Shown here piece by piece: positions 1 to 9,394 of a DNA stretch of 64,000 bases. The notes under the pieces were generated by a model. The model made no database searches. It was given only the letters and a program-made list of their open reading frames with translations, and had not been told where the DNA came from. The position numbers were made by a program, and so were the translations under genes. How positions within the stretch are numbered: the first letter of the stretch is position 1; every line of letters begins with the position of its first letter. This stretch comes from UBA4877 sp002399345 (GTDB lineage: Bacteria > Bacillota > Thermoanaerobacteria > Thermoanaerobacterales > UBA4877), in contig DAIORT010000005.1 of NCBI GenBank assembly GCA_036752905.1, positions 1 through 64,000 on the forward strand, given 5' to 3'.

Positions 1-76
1 TTTTCCTACACTTTTTTGTCCCTTTTAGTCGGGTTTTGCTTCTTACTCCCTTTTTTAAAGCATAGTTTGGACATTT

Positions 77-2248
77 TTATTTCTTCATGCTGAGTGATAT
101 TCTTTTCCGTTCCTTATCTACATCAAGAATTCTTACCTTGACCTCGTCCCCTACCGAGACTACATCCATAGGATTTTTGATGAACTTATCGCTCATTTGG
201 GATATGTGTACCAGGCCGTCCTGCTTTACTCCTATATCCACAAAAGCGCCGAAGTCCACCACATTGCGCACCGTACCGGTCAAAACCATATCCGGCTTTA
301 GGTCCTCCATGCTGATGACATCGCTTCTGAATAAAGGTTTGGGCATTTCCTCTCTGGGATCACGGCCCGGCCTCTTAAGTTCTGCAATAATATCCTTCAG
401 CGTAGGCATACCTATGGAAAGATCGCCTGCCAGCATCTCCAGTTTCCCGTTAAGCCCTTTGCCTCCGCCCGTGCTTTCCTCTATCCTTTCATCTATACCC
501 TTCAATCCGCCGCCAGTTATTTCCCCCTCGGTATAATTAAGACTATCTAGTAGCCTCTGTGTCACCTCATAGGATTCGGGATGCACCGCTGTATTATCCA
601 GGAAATTATCCGCATCGGGTATGCGCAGGAATCCGGCACACTGCTCAAATATCTTGTCTCCTAGTCGGCTGACCTTCTTTAACTGATTCCTGTCCATGAA
701 TCTCGAGTTCTCATCCCTATATTTTACAATGTTACGCGCGACCGCCGGCGTGATGCCGGCTACATACCTGAGCAGGGAGGGCGTAGCCGTATTTATATTT
801 ACCCCAACCCTGTTTACACAATCCTCTATAACACCTTTAAGTGCCTCCTTGAGTTTGGTCTGGTTTAAATCATGCTGATACTGCCCCACGCCTATGCTCA
901 TGGGATCAATCTTTACCAGTTCGGCCAGCGGGTCCTGCAGCCTGCGTCCTATGGAGATGGCACCCCTTATGGAGACATCTATATCCGGATACTCCTCCGA
1001 GGCCAGCTTGGATGCCGAATACACCGAAGCTCCCGCCTCACTGACAAACGTATAATAGATCTTTCTATCCATCTCTTTAAGCATATCTGATACCACCGCC
1101 TCGGTCTCTCGGGAAGCTGTTCCATTTCCTATGGATATCAAATCCACATTATGCTTTTCTATGAGAGACTTCATGGTATTCTTGGACTCACCCACCTTGC
1201 TGTGCGGCTTAGTCGGGTATATCGTGTCATAATCTAGTAATTTGCCTGTCTCGTCCAGCACGGCCAGCTTGCAGCCCGTTCTGTATCCCGGATCTATGGC
1301 AAGCACCCTTACCTCTTTTACCGGCGGTGTCATTAGAAGGGCCTGCGTGTTCTTTGAAAAAACCTTAATGGCATCAGTCTGTGCCCGCTCGGTAAGAGCA
1401 GACCAAACCTCCCTCTTAATGGAGGGTGCTATCAGCCTGCTATATGAATCCTCTATAGACTCCCCCAGTATATGAGCTGTTGCCTTTTCATTGAGAATCA
1501 CCTTTTCTTTGAGGTATGAAAGGATCCTCTCATCGGGAACATCTATGCTCATCTTCAGTTTCTTTTCCCTGACACCCCTGTCGATGGCAAGGACACGGTG
1601 ATTGGCAATTTTCCTGACCGGCTGTGAAAAATCATAATACATCTCATATACGGTCTCCTCCTCGCTGTTCGCCGCTTTACTTATTACTAATCCTTCATCA
1701 AAGAAGATACCCCTTATCTTTTCCCGATACACCGCATTGTCCGATACAATCTCGGCAATGATGTCGCATGCGCCCGACAGGGCATCCTGCACATTATCCA
1801 CCTTAAACTCCGGATTAACGTACGGCCAGGCCAGCTCCTCCGGCACCGCATCCGTTTCCTGCTTTAGGATTACCTCCGCCAGCGGTTTTAAGCCTTTCTC
1901 CTCTGCCTTGGCAGCCCTCGTCCTGCGTTTAGGCCGGAAGGGCCGATATAAATCCTCCAGCCTCTGCAGCACTTCCGCCCGTTCTATCTCCTTTTTTAAA
2001 TCCCCCGTGAGTTTTCCCTGTTCGCCTACTAGCCTAATTATCTCCTGCTTACGTGACTCAAGGTTTCTGAGGTATGTCAGTCTGTCAAAGAGGTCCCTTA
2101 AGACCTCATCGGACATGCCGCCGGTAGCCTCCTTCCTGTAACGGGCTATAAAGGGAATGGTGTTGCCCGCATCAATAAGTTTTATCGTCTCGGCCACCCG
2201 GCCCGGCCGCTTGTCAAATTCCTTCGCCAGCTTTAGTGTAATATCCAT
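77..2248 (-). CDS. tex: RNA-binding transcription accessory protein Tex
   Basis: 723-residue protein, full length for the Tex family, which binds RNA/DNA and is implicated in transcription and stress tolerance. The N-terminal Tex helical region starts close to the ATG (GNTIPFIARYRKEATGG near residue 30). An RNase H-like YqgF-type domain follows (VLAIDPGYRTGCKLAV near residue 315), then helix-hairpin-helix elements (NINTATPSLLRYVAGI near 485), and a C-terminal S1 RNA-binding domain from about residue 650 (MVLTGTVRNVVDFGAFVDIG). It runs in the same direction as the kinase gene upstream but is separated by about 130 bases with a terminator, so it is probably its own unit. Identification is firm; the physiological role is family knowledge only. 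Confidence 0.95.
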   Translation of the reverse strand: MDITLKLAKEFDKRPGRVAETIKLIDAGNTIPFIARYRKEATGGMSDEVLRDLFDRLTYLRNLESRKQEIIRLVGEQGKLTGDLKKEIERAEVLQRLEDLYRPFRPKRRTRAAKAEEKGLKPLAEVILKQETDAVPEELAWPYVNPEFKVDNVQDALSGACDIIAEIVSDNAVYREKIRGIFFDEGLVISKAANSEEETVYEMYYDFSQPVRKIANHRVLAIDRGVREKKLKMSIDVPDERILSYLKEKVILNEKATAHILGESIEDSYSRLIAPSIKREVWSALTERAQTDAIKVFSKNTQALLMTPPVKEVRVLAIDPGYRTGCKLAVLDETGKLLDYDTIYPTKPHSKVGESKNTMKSLIEKHNVDLISIGNGTASRETEAVVSDMLKEMDRKIYYTFVSEAGASVYSASKLASEEYPDIDVSIRGAISIGRRLQDPLAELVKIDPMSIGVGQYQHDLNQTKLKEALKGVIEDCVNRVGVNINTATPSLLRYVAGITPAVARNIVKYRDENSRFMDRNQLKKVSRLGDKIFEQCAGFLRIPDADNFLDNTAVHPESYEVTQRLLDSLNYTEGEITGGGLKGIDERIEESTGGGKGLNGKLEMLAGDLSIGMPTLKDIIAELKRPGRDPREEMPKPLFRSDVISMEDLKPDMVLTGTVRNVVDFGAFVDIGVKQDGLVHISQMSDKFIKNPMDVVSVGDEVKVRILDVDKERKRISLSMKK

Positions 2249-2310
2249 AGCGCACCCCTCATTTAAGCAAAATCAACTAACACCCATTATAAACCATAAG
2301 TCAATTTACA

Positions 2311-2341
2311 TAAAAAAAGGCGATCCACAAAGAGATCACCA
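2311..2341 (-). terminator. Rho-independent terminator after the sensor kinase gene
   Basis: Read on the minus strand, a 7-bp stem (GGTGATC/GATCGCC, one G-U pair) is followed by seven T. It lies about 40 bases after the kinase stop codon. Confidence 0.7.
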
Positions 2342-2379
2342 TTAATGTGCAAGGCAAGGCGGCAGATCTGGAAACAGCA

Positions 2380-4314
2380 TTACTCTGCGTCTTGATCTTT
2401 TGGCATTATAATTATAGCTTTGAAAAGATCACCGTCTATCTCTATTTTAAAACTGCCGCCCTGAATCTCAACAAGGCTCTTAGCAATGGATAACCCCAGG
2501 CCGCTGCCCTGGGTGCTACGGGATTCATCCCCTCTTGTAAACCTCTCCATAAGCTCGTCAGGTGATATATTGAGCTCAGCCGCGGAGACATTTTTAAGCA
2601 CCAAGCAAACATTGTCCCCCCACTCTGTTATATCCAAATAAACCCTGGAATCAGCCAAGGCATATTTAAATATGTTTGACAAAAGATTTTCTATCGCCCG
2701 CCACATGAGGTTTCCATCAGCCTTAATGTATAGGTTATCATCCGGTATATTTAATCTGAAATCCAGTCCGGACTCTTCAATCCTGTCATTGATCTCACCC
2801 AGACCTTGCTTCATAAGAGCAGCAATATTTATCTTCTCATAGTTTACTGGAAGATCTCCGCTGGCAGCCTTGGACGCATCAAACAGTTCGTCCGTCAACA
2901 CCTTCAGCCGCTGCGCCTTTTGTTCAATTATATCTATATAACCTTCGGCTTTAGACTTATCTTTATCGTTTTTAAGCAAATCTACATAGGTAATAATAGA
3001 CGTGAGCGGTGTCCTTATGTCGTGGGAGACATTCGTGATAAGCTCGGTTTTCAGCCGTTCGCTCTTTACCGCATCCTCCACCGCACTGTTAAGCCCTTCC
3101 GCCATACTGTTTATATCATCGGCCAGTTTTTTAAGCTCGCCCTCGTCATCCGTCTCTATCTTGTATTCTAATTCACCGTTTCTTATTTTCTCCGTTCCAG
3201 TTCTTATAGTAACAAAATCATTTGCCTTTTTTAAAACAAACCATAACCCGACAGCCATAACCACCGGGAAAAAGGAACGGGTAGCATGTATAAGCAGTGT
3301 ATAAATCAGTATGCCAATTATTATGGCCAAGGTAACCTTGCGGCCGGTATCACCGCTGTCCAAGGATTTTTTAATTACCACATATACTCTGTTGCATAGA
3401 GCATAAATAAGCGAATGCTTATAGAATGTCCCTTTTTTTATATGCCTAGTCAGAGAAAGCACTAGCATAAGCCCGGGCACAGAGATAAACACAATCTCCG
3501 GCACCAGCGCCTCCGAGGTAAAGTTAAAGCCTTCTCCCAATATAAACCAAATTGCAATAAGACCGATGCACAGTAGTATTTTAATGTCATTATACATACC
3601 GTCCATCCCGCTTAAATGTATTTCTTTATCATTAAAGGAAACCTTGCCGGTAACCGTCACAAGATATATGAAGGACGCCATCAGTCCAATGATAAAAGCC
3701 AGCAGCAGCCGTGCTCTTTTCGTCGCGCCGGCCTTCTCCTTTTTCCATTCCGCCATACGGGGCTTAAGGAAGTCATCGGTAAACGCAACGTATACCTTTC
3801 CATCCGTTCCCTGTAGTTTACTTACGGCGTCAGCCAGTCGGTAATGTACATTGCTGTCATTGATCTCCCGCGGGAAGGTTTCGATATCAACCATATCCCC
3901 GGAGGCCAGGCCGTCGGCCAGTATATAAGCAGGAAATGAGTGAAAATATCTCCCGTTTGCTCCCTTGTTGGTGTTGGTAGTAACCGTCCCATTGTAACTT
4001 GCATAATATACCACTTCGTCGTACGCACTCATACGTTTGCTGAACACATTGTCATCAACGTCTTCGCCGGCTGTCTGCCCTGCAGACACATTATTGATTT
4101 TCACCGTTCGATTGGCAAGCAGGCCGATTATATCACTGCTGTCCTTCATAAAGCGGTTGCTTTCAAAGTAGCTCTTCTCGCGAAAAATTTCATGATCCCC
4201 ACTCAGCATATTTAAAGATTCTACCAAGGTACCGGTAAAGCATATTATCACAAGAGCAAATACGATGATCTTGGTTGCGACCGAATGACTATAACTTTTC
4301 GACCTTGTATCCAA
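2380..4314 (-). CDS. Membrane sensor histidine kinase
   Basis: 644-residue two-component sensor kinase. A membrane segment at about 15-33 and an extracytoplasmic region to about 200 are followed by several hydrophobic segments (about 203-222, 245-262, 272-288, 327-361). A HAMP-like linker lies at 365-415. The HisKA box has phosphoacceptor His431 (NVSHDIRTPLTSI), and the HATPase domain occupies the C-terminal third (GSGLGLSIAKSLVE). The multi-pass membrane core is larger than in the simple two-TM kinases. It overlaps the response-regulator gene by 26 bases, so the two form a translationally coupled pair. The signal is unknown; similar VanS/BceS-like kinases respond to envelope stress, but nothing here decides that. 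Confidence 0.9.
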   Translation of the reverse strand: MDTRSKSYSHSVATKIIVFALVIICFTGTLVESLNMLSGDHEIFREKSYFESNRFMKDSSDIIGLLANRTVKINNVSAGQTAGEDVDDNVFSKRMSAYDEVVYYASYNGTVTTNTNKGANGRYFHSFPAYILADGLASGDMVDIETFPREINDSNVHYRLADAVSKLQGTDGKVYVAFTDDFLKPRMAEWKKEKAGATKRARLLLAFIIGLMASFIYLVTVTGKVSFNDKEIHLSGMDGMYNDIKILLCIGLIAIWFILGEGFNFTSEALVPEIVFISVPGLMLVLSLTRHIKKGTFYKHSLIYALCNRVYVVIKKSLDSGDTGRKVTLAIIIGILIYTLLIHATRSFFPVVMAVGLWFVLKKANDFVTIRTGTEKIRNGELEYKIETDDEGELKKLADDINSMAEGLNSAVEDAVKSERLKTELITNVSHDIRTPLTSIITYVDLLKNDKDKSKAEGYIDIIEQKAQRLKVLTDELFDASKAASGDLPVNYEKINIAALMKQGLGEINDRIEESGLDFRLNIPDDNLYIKADGNLMWRAIENLLSNIFKYALADSRVYLDITEWGDNVCLVLKNVSAAELNISPDELMERFTRGDESRSTQGSGLGLSIAKSLVEIQGGSFKIEIDGDLFKAIIIMPKDQDAE

Positions 4315-4975
4315 TCCCCCACACCACCTTCAGATATTTTGGCTCTCTAGGGTTTATCTCAATCTTTTCCCTTATCTTCCTTATGTGAACTGCCACCGTA
4401 TTCTCAGGGTTAAAGGCAGCCTCTTCCCATACCTTCTCGTATATCTCGTCAATGGAAAACACCCTTCCCGCATTGGCGGTGAGAAGTCTAAGTATCTTAT
4501 ACTGAACAGGAGTCAGCCTTACCTCTTCCCCATCCACCGTAACTCTTTTGCGCTCGTCGTCTATGACCAGGCCGCCCGTAGTAAATACATTTTCCTTATT
4601 CTCCATGCTGCCCAGCGTCGTATACCTACGTAGCTGTGACTTTACCCGCGCGATAAGCTCCAGAGGGTCAAAGGGCTTGGTCACATAGTCATCCGCCCCC
4701 AGCGTAAGACCGTTTATTTTATCCATATTCTCCGTTTTTGCAGAAAGCATGATTACGGGTATGTTCTTATTCTTTCTGATCTTTATAAGGGCCTGAATAC
4801 CATCCATATGCGGCATCATTATATCCAGTATGATAAGGTGCACAGCCTTATCTTTTAATACAGAAAGCGCATCCAGTCCGTTATAAGCCTTGTATACCGT
4901 ATAACCATCATTATTTAAATAAATACCTATGGCGTCAACAATCTCCCTGTCGTCATCGCAGACCAGGATATTCAA
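4289..4975 (-). CDS. OmpR/PhoB-family response regulator
   Basis: About 228 residues: receiver domain (LVCDDDREIVDAIG at the N-terminus, phosphoacceptor Asp in LIILDIMMPHMDG) followed by a winged-helix DNA-binding domain (TVAVHIRKIREKIE). I chose the TTG at 4975 because AGGGGTGA lies at good spacing before it and the receiver fold begins there; a longer version from 5002 would add nine residues. It is the cognate regulator of the overlapping kinase gene downstream. Confidence 0.92.
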   Translation of the reverse strand: MNILVCDDDREIVDAIGIYLNNDGYTVYKAYNGLDALSVLKDKAVHLIILDIMMPHMDGIQALIKIRKNKNIPVIMLSAKTENMDKINGLTLGADDYVTKPFDPLELIARVKSQLRRYTTLGSMENKENVFTTGGLVIDDERKRVTVDGEEVRLTPVQYKILRLLTANAGRVFSIDEIYEKVWEEAAFNPENTVAVHIRKIREKIEINPREPKYLKVVWGIGYKVEKL

Positions 4976-5101
4976 ATATATCACCCCTGTATATAAACTC
5001 ACACATATTATAGCACACCCCCTTATACATTCTCACAAGACAATGTTAGCATCAAAATCTTAAGTATAACTCAATGCAAATATTAAATCTTTCTTAACAA
5101 A

Positions 5102-5129
5102 TAAAAAAAATAACCGGATAACCGGTTAT
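5102..5129 (-). terminator. Rho-independent terminator of the wal/htrA/sirtuin unit
   Basis: Minus-strand stem TAACCGG/CCGGTTA with a 4-base loop and an eight-T tract. The sirtuin stop codon lies inside the stem, so the gene ends right at its terminator. Confidence 0.8.
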
Positions 5130-5860
5130 AAAGACATACAGTCTGCAATTTGATTCATTACCGTACCCGCCTTTTCATGGAAAACAGCGTCCGCTTGCCT
5201 GTCATAAGGGGTGGACGTGAGGTTTATTATAATTAGATGGTCCGCCATGCCGGGCAGGTAACAGACCGGCGCGACCTCCAGGCTGGATCCGATAACAATT
5301 AGAAGGTCCGCCTTTTGAGCCTCTTCCATCGCCCGCTGAAAATCAGGCGGCATCATGTCACCAAACATAACCACGTCCGGCCGCAGCATACCTCCACATT
5401 TCTTACACTTAGGTACCTTAATGCCGGAATCCACCTGCCTTCCCAGTTCCTTAAAGTCATATTTTGCATGGCACTTAACGCAGTGGCTTGTCCGTGTATT
5501 TCCGTGGACCTCATATATCTTTTTAGAACCCGCTTTAAAGTGCAGGTTATCGATATTTTGAGTAATGACTCCCTTTACATAGCCTTTCTCTTCCAGCTTG
5601 GCAAGCACGACATGGGCATCATTGGGCTCGGCATCTTCCATGCCTCTTAATATTTTAAAACCCAGCTTATAAAACTTCTCCGGATCGTTGTTTAGCACAT
5701 CTGCGGAAAGTGCCTCCATGGGATCCATCTTCTCCCAAAGACCAGTCCCCGGACTCCTGAAGTCCGGTATGCCGCTCTCTGTGGATAGACCTGCACCGGT
5801 TAGCACCATAGCATATTTACTGCCCTCTATGAGCTTACTGCTTTTCTCTATATCATCCAT
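5126..5860 (-). CDS. cobB: NAD-dependent protein deacylase, sirtuin family
   Basis: 244 residues, normal size for bacterial class sirtuins that remove acyl groups from lysines using NAD+. Visible motifs: NAD-binding GAGLSTESGIPDFRS at 22-36, QNIDNLH at 101-107, catalytic His119 in EVHGN, and a zinc site of Cys127, Cys130, Cys152 and Cys155. It is the last gene of the run downstream of htrA, and a terminator overlaps its stop codon. Probably co-transcribed with htrA (26-base gap). Substrates are unknown. Confidence 0.95.
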   Translation of the reverse strand: MDDIEKSSKLIEGSKYAMVLTGAGLSTESGIPDFRSPGTGLWEKMDPMEALSADVLNNDPEKFYKLGFKILRGMEDAEPNDAHVVLAKLEEKGYVKGVITQNIDNLHFKAGSKKIYEVHGNTRTSHCVKCHAKYDFKELGRQVDSGIKVPKCKKCGGMLRPDVVMFGDMMPPDFQRAMEEAQKADLLIVIGSSLEVAPVCYLPGMADHLIIINLTSTPYDRQADAVFHEKAGTVMNQIADCMSL

Positions 5861-5886
5861 AATAAGTACCCCCCATTGGAATATTT

Positions 5887-7101
5887 TTATTGCTTACCGC
5901 CCGACGGGTGCGAACTTAAAGTGGCCTTGGCAGTTACAAGTTTTCTGGCAGGATTAATATATTTCACCGTAACCGTATCACCCGGATTATAGCCATAGAT
6001 GACTGTCTTAAACTGCATCATATTCCCTGTCTTCTGACCTTCCACCTCTGTGACAATGCACCCTTTCTTAATCCCTGCCTTTGCAGCCGGGCCGTTTCTT
6101 TCAACATCTTCTATATACACACCGTCCTTAAGTTGTTTATCCTCGTTCTCGTTATAATAGCCTGCTATCTCCTTATCATAGGCCACTACTCCCATATATG
6201 CCGGCGAAAACTTACCCGTAGATATTATCTTCTTTAATATGGGTTTCGCTATATTTATCGGTATGGAAAAACCTAATCCTTCAGCCGAGCTCACCTTCGC
6301 CGTGTTCATTCCTATTACCTCCCCCTGCGCATTCAAGAGAGGCCCGCCGGAATTCCCGGGATTTATGGAGGCATCGGTCTGTATGAGGTCTTCAAGCACA
6401 TCATCCTCGTCTGTCTGAAGTGATCTGTTTACAGCGCTTACAATACCGGATGTTACCGTCCTCTGAAACCTGAGCCCCAAGGGGTTCCCTATGGCCACGG
6501 TGGGCTCGCCCACCACGATATCATCCGAATTGCCCATATCAATCACAGGCAGACCGCCGGCATCAATCTTTAAGATGGACATATCCAGCGAAGGGTCACT
6601 CCATAGCGCCCGTGCCTTCATGCTTCTTCCGTCGGCTAGATATACCTTTATATCCTTCGACTTCGGATTGGCAACATGATTATTGGTGAGTATATACCCA
6701 TTGGGGTCGACAATAAATCCTGATCCCACACCCTGCTGCTGCACCGGCCGCAGAAAATAATCCATGCCTACTTCCACCGTCACCACTCCTACTACTGCAG
6801 GAGACGATTTTTGGGCAACCAGCGTAACGACATTGGACTCGCCGTTCTTGGGTATGACCACATGGGGAACTTTCTGGTACTCCACATTGTTTTGATTCTT
6901 CGGCATGGGAATTACCTTGCCATAGAGGTATGTAGGAGCTACGTATGCCATCACCAGGCTGGTAACCAGTGAAGCAACCACTGCGACCAGCACGTAAGAA
7001 AACCAGTTCCCCCTGCCCCCTCCCGGCGGCCGGCTAGAAGAAGGTGTAAAATATTTGTACTCGTTGCCGTCGTCATCCTTAAAATTATGATCCTCATACA
7101 T
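5887..7101 (-). CDS. htrA: HtrA/DegP-type serine protease with PDZ domain, membrane anchored
   Basis: 404 residues: short cytoplasmic N-terminus, one membrane segment at about 35-56, trypsin-like S1C domain with the full catalytic triad His142 (TNNHVA), Asp173 (SLDMSIL) and Ser251 (GNSGGPLL), then one PDZ domain at about 300-390. This family degrades or refolds misfolded exported proteins at the outer face of the membrane. AAAGGAGTGA precedes the ATG. It follows walJ by 14 bases, the usual wal-operon order in Firmicutes, consistent with control by cell-envelope stress. Confidence 0.95.
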   Translation of the reverse strand: MYEDHNFKDDDGNEYKYFTPSSSRPPGGGRGNWFSYVLVAVVASLVTSLVMAYVAPTYLYGKVIPMPKNQNNVEYQKVPHVVIPKNGESNVVTLVAQKSSPAVVGVVTVEVGMDYFLRPVQQQGVGSGFIVDPNGYILTNNHVANPKSKDIKVYLADGRSMKARALWSDPSLDMSILKIDAGGLPVIDMGNSDDIVVGEPTVAIGNPLGLRFQRTVTSGIVSAVNRSLQTDEDDVLEDLIQTDASINPGNSGGPLLNAQGEVIGMNTAKVSSAEGLGFSIPINIAKPILKKIISTGKFSPAYMGVVAYDKEIAGYYNENEDKQLKDGVYIEDVERNGPAAKAGIKKGCIVTEVEGQKTGNMMQFKTVIYGYNPGDTVTVKYINPARKLVTAKATLSSHPSGGKQ

Positions 7102-7115
7102 GACTTTTCACTCCT

Positions 7116-7910
7116 TTAATCAAATTCCGCCATTTCACTGGCATGATCTCTGCAGGTCAGTCTTATGTCTTCCTTATTATATTTAAGTCCCCTACGGGAA
7201 AGCATCGAGGTTACGGTATTTAAAGCCAGCTCCGGCATGTTGTTATTCTTACTCAAGTGCCCTAAATATATGAGCCCTGCCTGCCTTGATTCCAACAGAA
7301 AAGAAATAAGACTTGCAGCAACCTTATTGGACAAATGGCCCTTGGAGCCGAGAATCCTCTTCTGGAGATATACTGGATAACCGCCATTTCTGAGCATTTC
7401 CACATCATGGTTGGATTCAATGAGGAGAAGATCAGAACCTTTTACCCCGCTCACCACCTCTGAGCTCACATATCCCAGGTCCGTTACTATTGAAATTCTC
7501 CTGCCCCTGATTTTTATGCTATATCCCACCGGATCGGCAGCATCGTGGGATATAGGTATAGGAGTGATCTGCATATCGCCTAGTGTGAATTCCTCATGGT
7601 TTATGGGCATAAAAAACCTGCTGGATATATCGGGGTATCGCCTTTTTATAACATCCAGTGTCGCCTGCGTGCCGATGACGGGTACGGGATATCTCTTTAA
7701 AAGAACCCGTATGCCGCGTATATGGTCATCATGTTCGTGAGTGACAAGCAGTGCGTCCAGCCTGGAAGGGTCACAGCCTATATTCCTTATGCTCTTTATA
7801 ATCCTGGTGGCGGCAAAACCTGCATCTATGAGCACAGATGATGAGCCCGCTTCCAGGTATGTAGAATTCCCGCTGCTCCCGCTGGACAGCGAGCAAAATT
7901 TCATTGTCAT
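7116..7910 (-). CDS. walJ: MBL-fold metallohydrolase WalJ (YycJ)
   Basis: 264-residue metallo-beta-lactamase-fold protein with the metal motif THEHDDH at 57-63 and an N-terminal SGSSGNSTYLE signature typical of YycJ. In Bacillus relatives the gene is part of the walRK operon and is linked to coordination of cell division and DNA replication; the reaction is poorly defined (exonuclease-like activity has been proposed for the family). GAGAGGGGAA precedes the ATG. Its place between murA and htrA supports the assignment. Confidence 0.92.
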   Translation of the reverse strand: MTMKFCSLSSGSSGNSTYLEAGSSSVLIDAGFAATRIIKSIRNIGCDPSRLDALLVTHEHDDHIRGIRVLLKRYPVPVIGTQATLDVIKRRYPDISSRFFMPINHEEFTLGDMQITPIPISHDAADPVGYSIKIRGRRISIVTDLGYVSSEVVSGVKGSDLLLIESNHDVEMLRNGGYPVYLQKRILGSKGHLSNKVAASLISFLLESRQAGLIYLGHLSKNNNMPELALNTVTSMLSRRGLKYNKEDIRLTCRDHASEMAEFD

Positions 7911-7956
7911 CCGTATTCCCCTCTCTTATGGTGTATTATATCACAGAAAATACCTT

Positions 7957-7990
7957 AAAAAAAGAAAAAGGCCTGTAAAACAGGCCTTTT
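7957..7990 (-). terminator. Terminator after murA
   Basis: Stem AGGCCTG/CAGGCCT with an AAAA loop (7976-7980 on the plus strand) and a T-rich run on the minus strand. It overlaps the murA stop, suggesting that walJ-htrA-cobB receive only read-through or their own promoter. Confidence 0.8.
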
Positions 7991-9243
7991 TACTCTTCCT
8001 CTCTTCTTATCCTCGCACCCAGCTTCTGGAGTTTCCTCTCAAGATGCTCATAGCCCCTGTCAATATGCACTATATCAAGAACTTCGGTCTGGCCCTTGGC
8101 CACCAGTCCGGCCACAACCATAGCTGCTCCCGCTCTGAGGTCTGTAGCCGTAACCCGCGCTCCGGTGAGACTCTTTACACCTTCGATGATAGCAGTACGT
8201 CCTTCTACCCGGGCTTTAGCTCCCATCTTTTTAAGCTCATCTATATATTTAAAACGATTATCCCAAACATTCTCTGTGATCATACTGGTGCCGTTAACCA
8301 CAGACAATAGTACCGACATAGGCTGCTGAAGGTCCGTAGGAAAACCAGGATAGGGCTGCGTCCTAATATCCGTACCCTTTAGCGGCCCTGATCCGATTAC
8401 CCTTATGCTATCCTCCGAAGGTATTATCATCACCCCGGTCTCTTCAAGCTTTGCCATTATCGAATCCATATGCGTGGGTATTACATTGGAAATAGTTACA
8501 TCCCCACGCGTGGCGGCGGCTGCAACCATAAACGTACCTGTCTCTATTTGATCGGGTATTATCGAGTGTTTACACCCTACCAGCCGCTCTACACCCTTTA
8601 TCCTTATGTTATCGGTACCGGCTCCTTTAATATCCGCTCCCATAGCATTTAAGAAATTAGCTATGTCAACCACATGCGGCTCTTTCGCGGCATTTTCAAT
8701 GACTGTAACTCCTTCCGCCATGCAAGCTGCCAGCATGAGGTTTATGGTGGCACCTACCGAGACGACGTCAAGGAAAACATTGGTTCCCTTGAGTTTGTCC
8801 GCGCTGGCTATAATCACACCGTGATTTATTTCAACCTTGGCACCCAAGGCTTCAAAACCCTTTATATGCTGGTCTATCGGACGAACGCCGATACTGCAGC
8901 CACCGGGAAGTCCCACCACTGCTTTTTTATACCTGCCAAGCATGGCTCCCACAAGATAATAAGAAGCCCGCATCTCCTGCACCGGCTCTATGGGAGGCTC
9001 TATCGGCCTGGCCTTGCTGGCATCGATCATCATCTCGTTACCGTTATACTCCACATGGACGCCCATGCTTCTCAATATACCGACCCAGTTACGTACATCC
9101 TTTATCATCGGAAGATTATCTATATAACAGGGGCCATCTGCCATTATGGCCGCCGGTATTACCGCAACGGCCGCATTTTTTGCACCGCTTATTCTTACCT
9201 CCCCTTTAAGAGGCACTCCGCCATCTATAACAAATTTCTCCAA
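7990..9243 (-). CDS. murA: UDP-N-acetylglucosamine 1-carboxyvinyltransferase
   Basis: 417 residues from the TTG at 9243, chosen because GGGGAGG lies 8 bases upstream and the mature family sequence (MEKFVIDGG) begins there; an upstream in-frame codon at 9279 would add 12 unrelated residues. MurA transfers enolpyruvate from PEP to UDP-GlcNAc, the first committed step of peptidoglycan synthesis. Catalytic-loop Cys116 (GGCSIG) is present, so it should be fosfomycin-sensitive in principle, as are Lys22-Asn23 of the active site. The gene lies at the end of the wal genes, linking wall synthesis to the WalRK regulon. Confidence 0.95.
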   Translation of the reverse strand: MEKFVIDGGVPLKGEVRISGAKNAAVAVIPAAIMADGPCYIDNLPMIKDVRNWVGILRSMGVHVEYNGNEMMIDASKARPIEPPIEPVQEMRASYYLVGAMLGRYKKAVVGLPGGCSIGVRPIDQHIKGFEALGAKVEINHGVIIASADKLKGTNVFLDVVSVGATINLMLAACMAEGVTVIENAAKEPHVVDIANFLNAMGADIKGAGTDNIRIKGVERLVGCKHSIIPDQIETGTFMVAAAATRGDVTISNVIPTHMDSIMAKLEETGVMIIPSEDSIRVIGSGPLKGTDIRTQPYPGFPTDLQQPMSVLLSVVNGTSMITENVWDNRFKYIDELKKMGAKARVEGRTAIIEGVKSLTGARVTATDLRAGAAMVVAGLVAKGQTEVLDIVHIDRGYEHLERKLQKLGARIRREEE

Positions 9244-9327
9244 TGTATTTTCCTCCCCGCAATTACTAGACACACACATAATACTTTAAACCAAAACATT
9301 AATATTTTCAAGAATAAATTATAATAG

Positions 9328-9365
9328 CAAAAAATTAAACAGCCATATTTATTATATGACTGTTT
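9328..9365 (-). terminator. Terminator after walI
   Basis: Imperfect stem AAACAG.CATAT / ATATG.CTGTTT followed on the minus strand by a six-T tract. T-rich sequence on the other side would let it work in both directions. Confidence 0.6.
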
Positions 9366-9394
9366 TTAAAAAAAGTACCGATTAATATTTAATC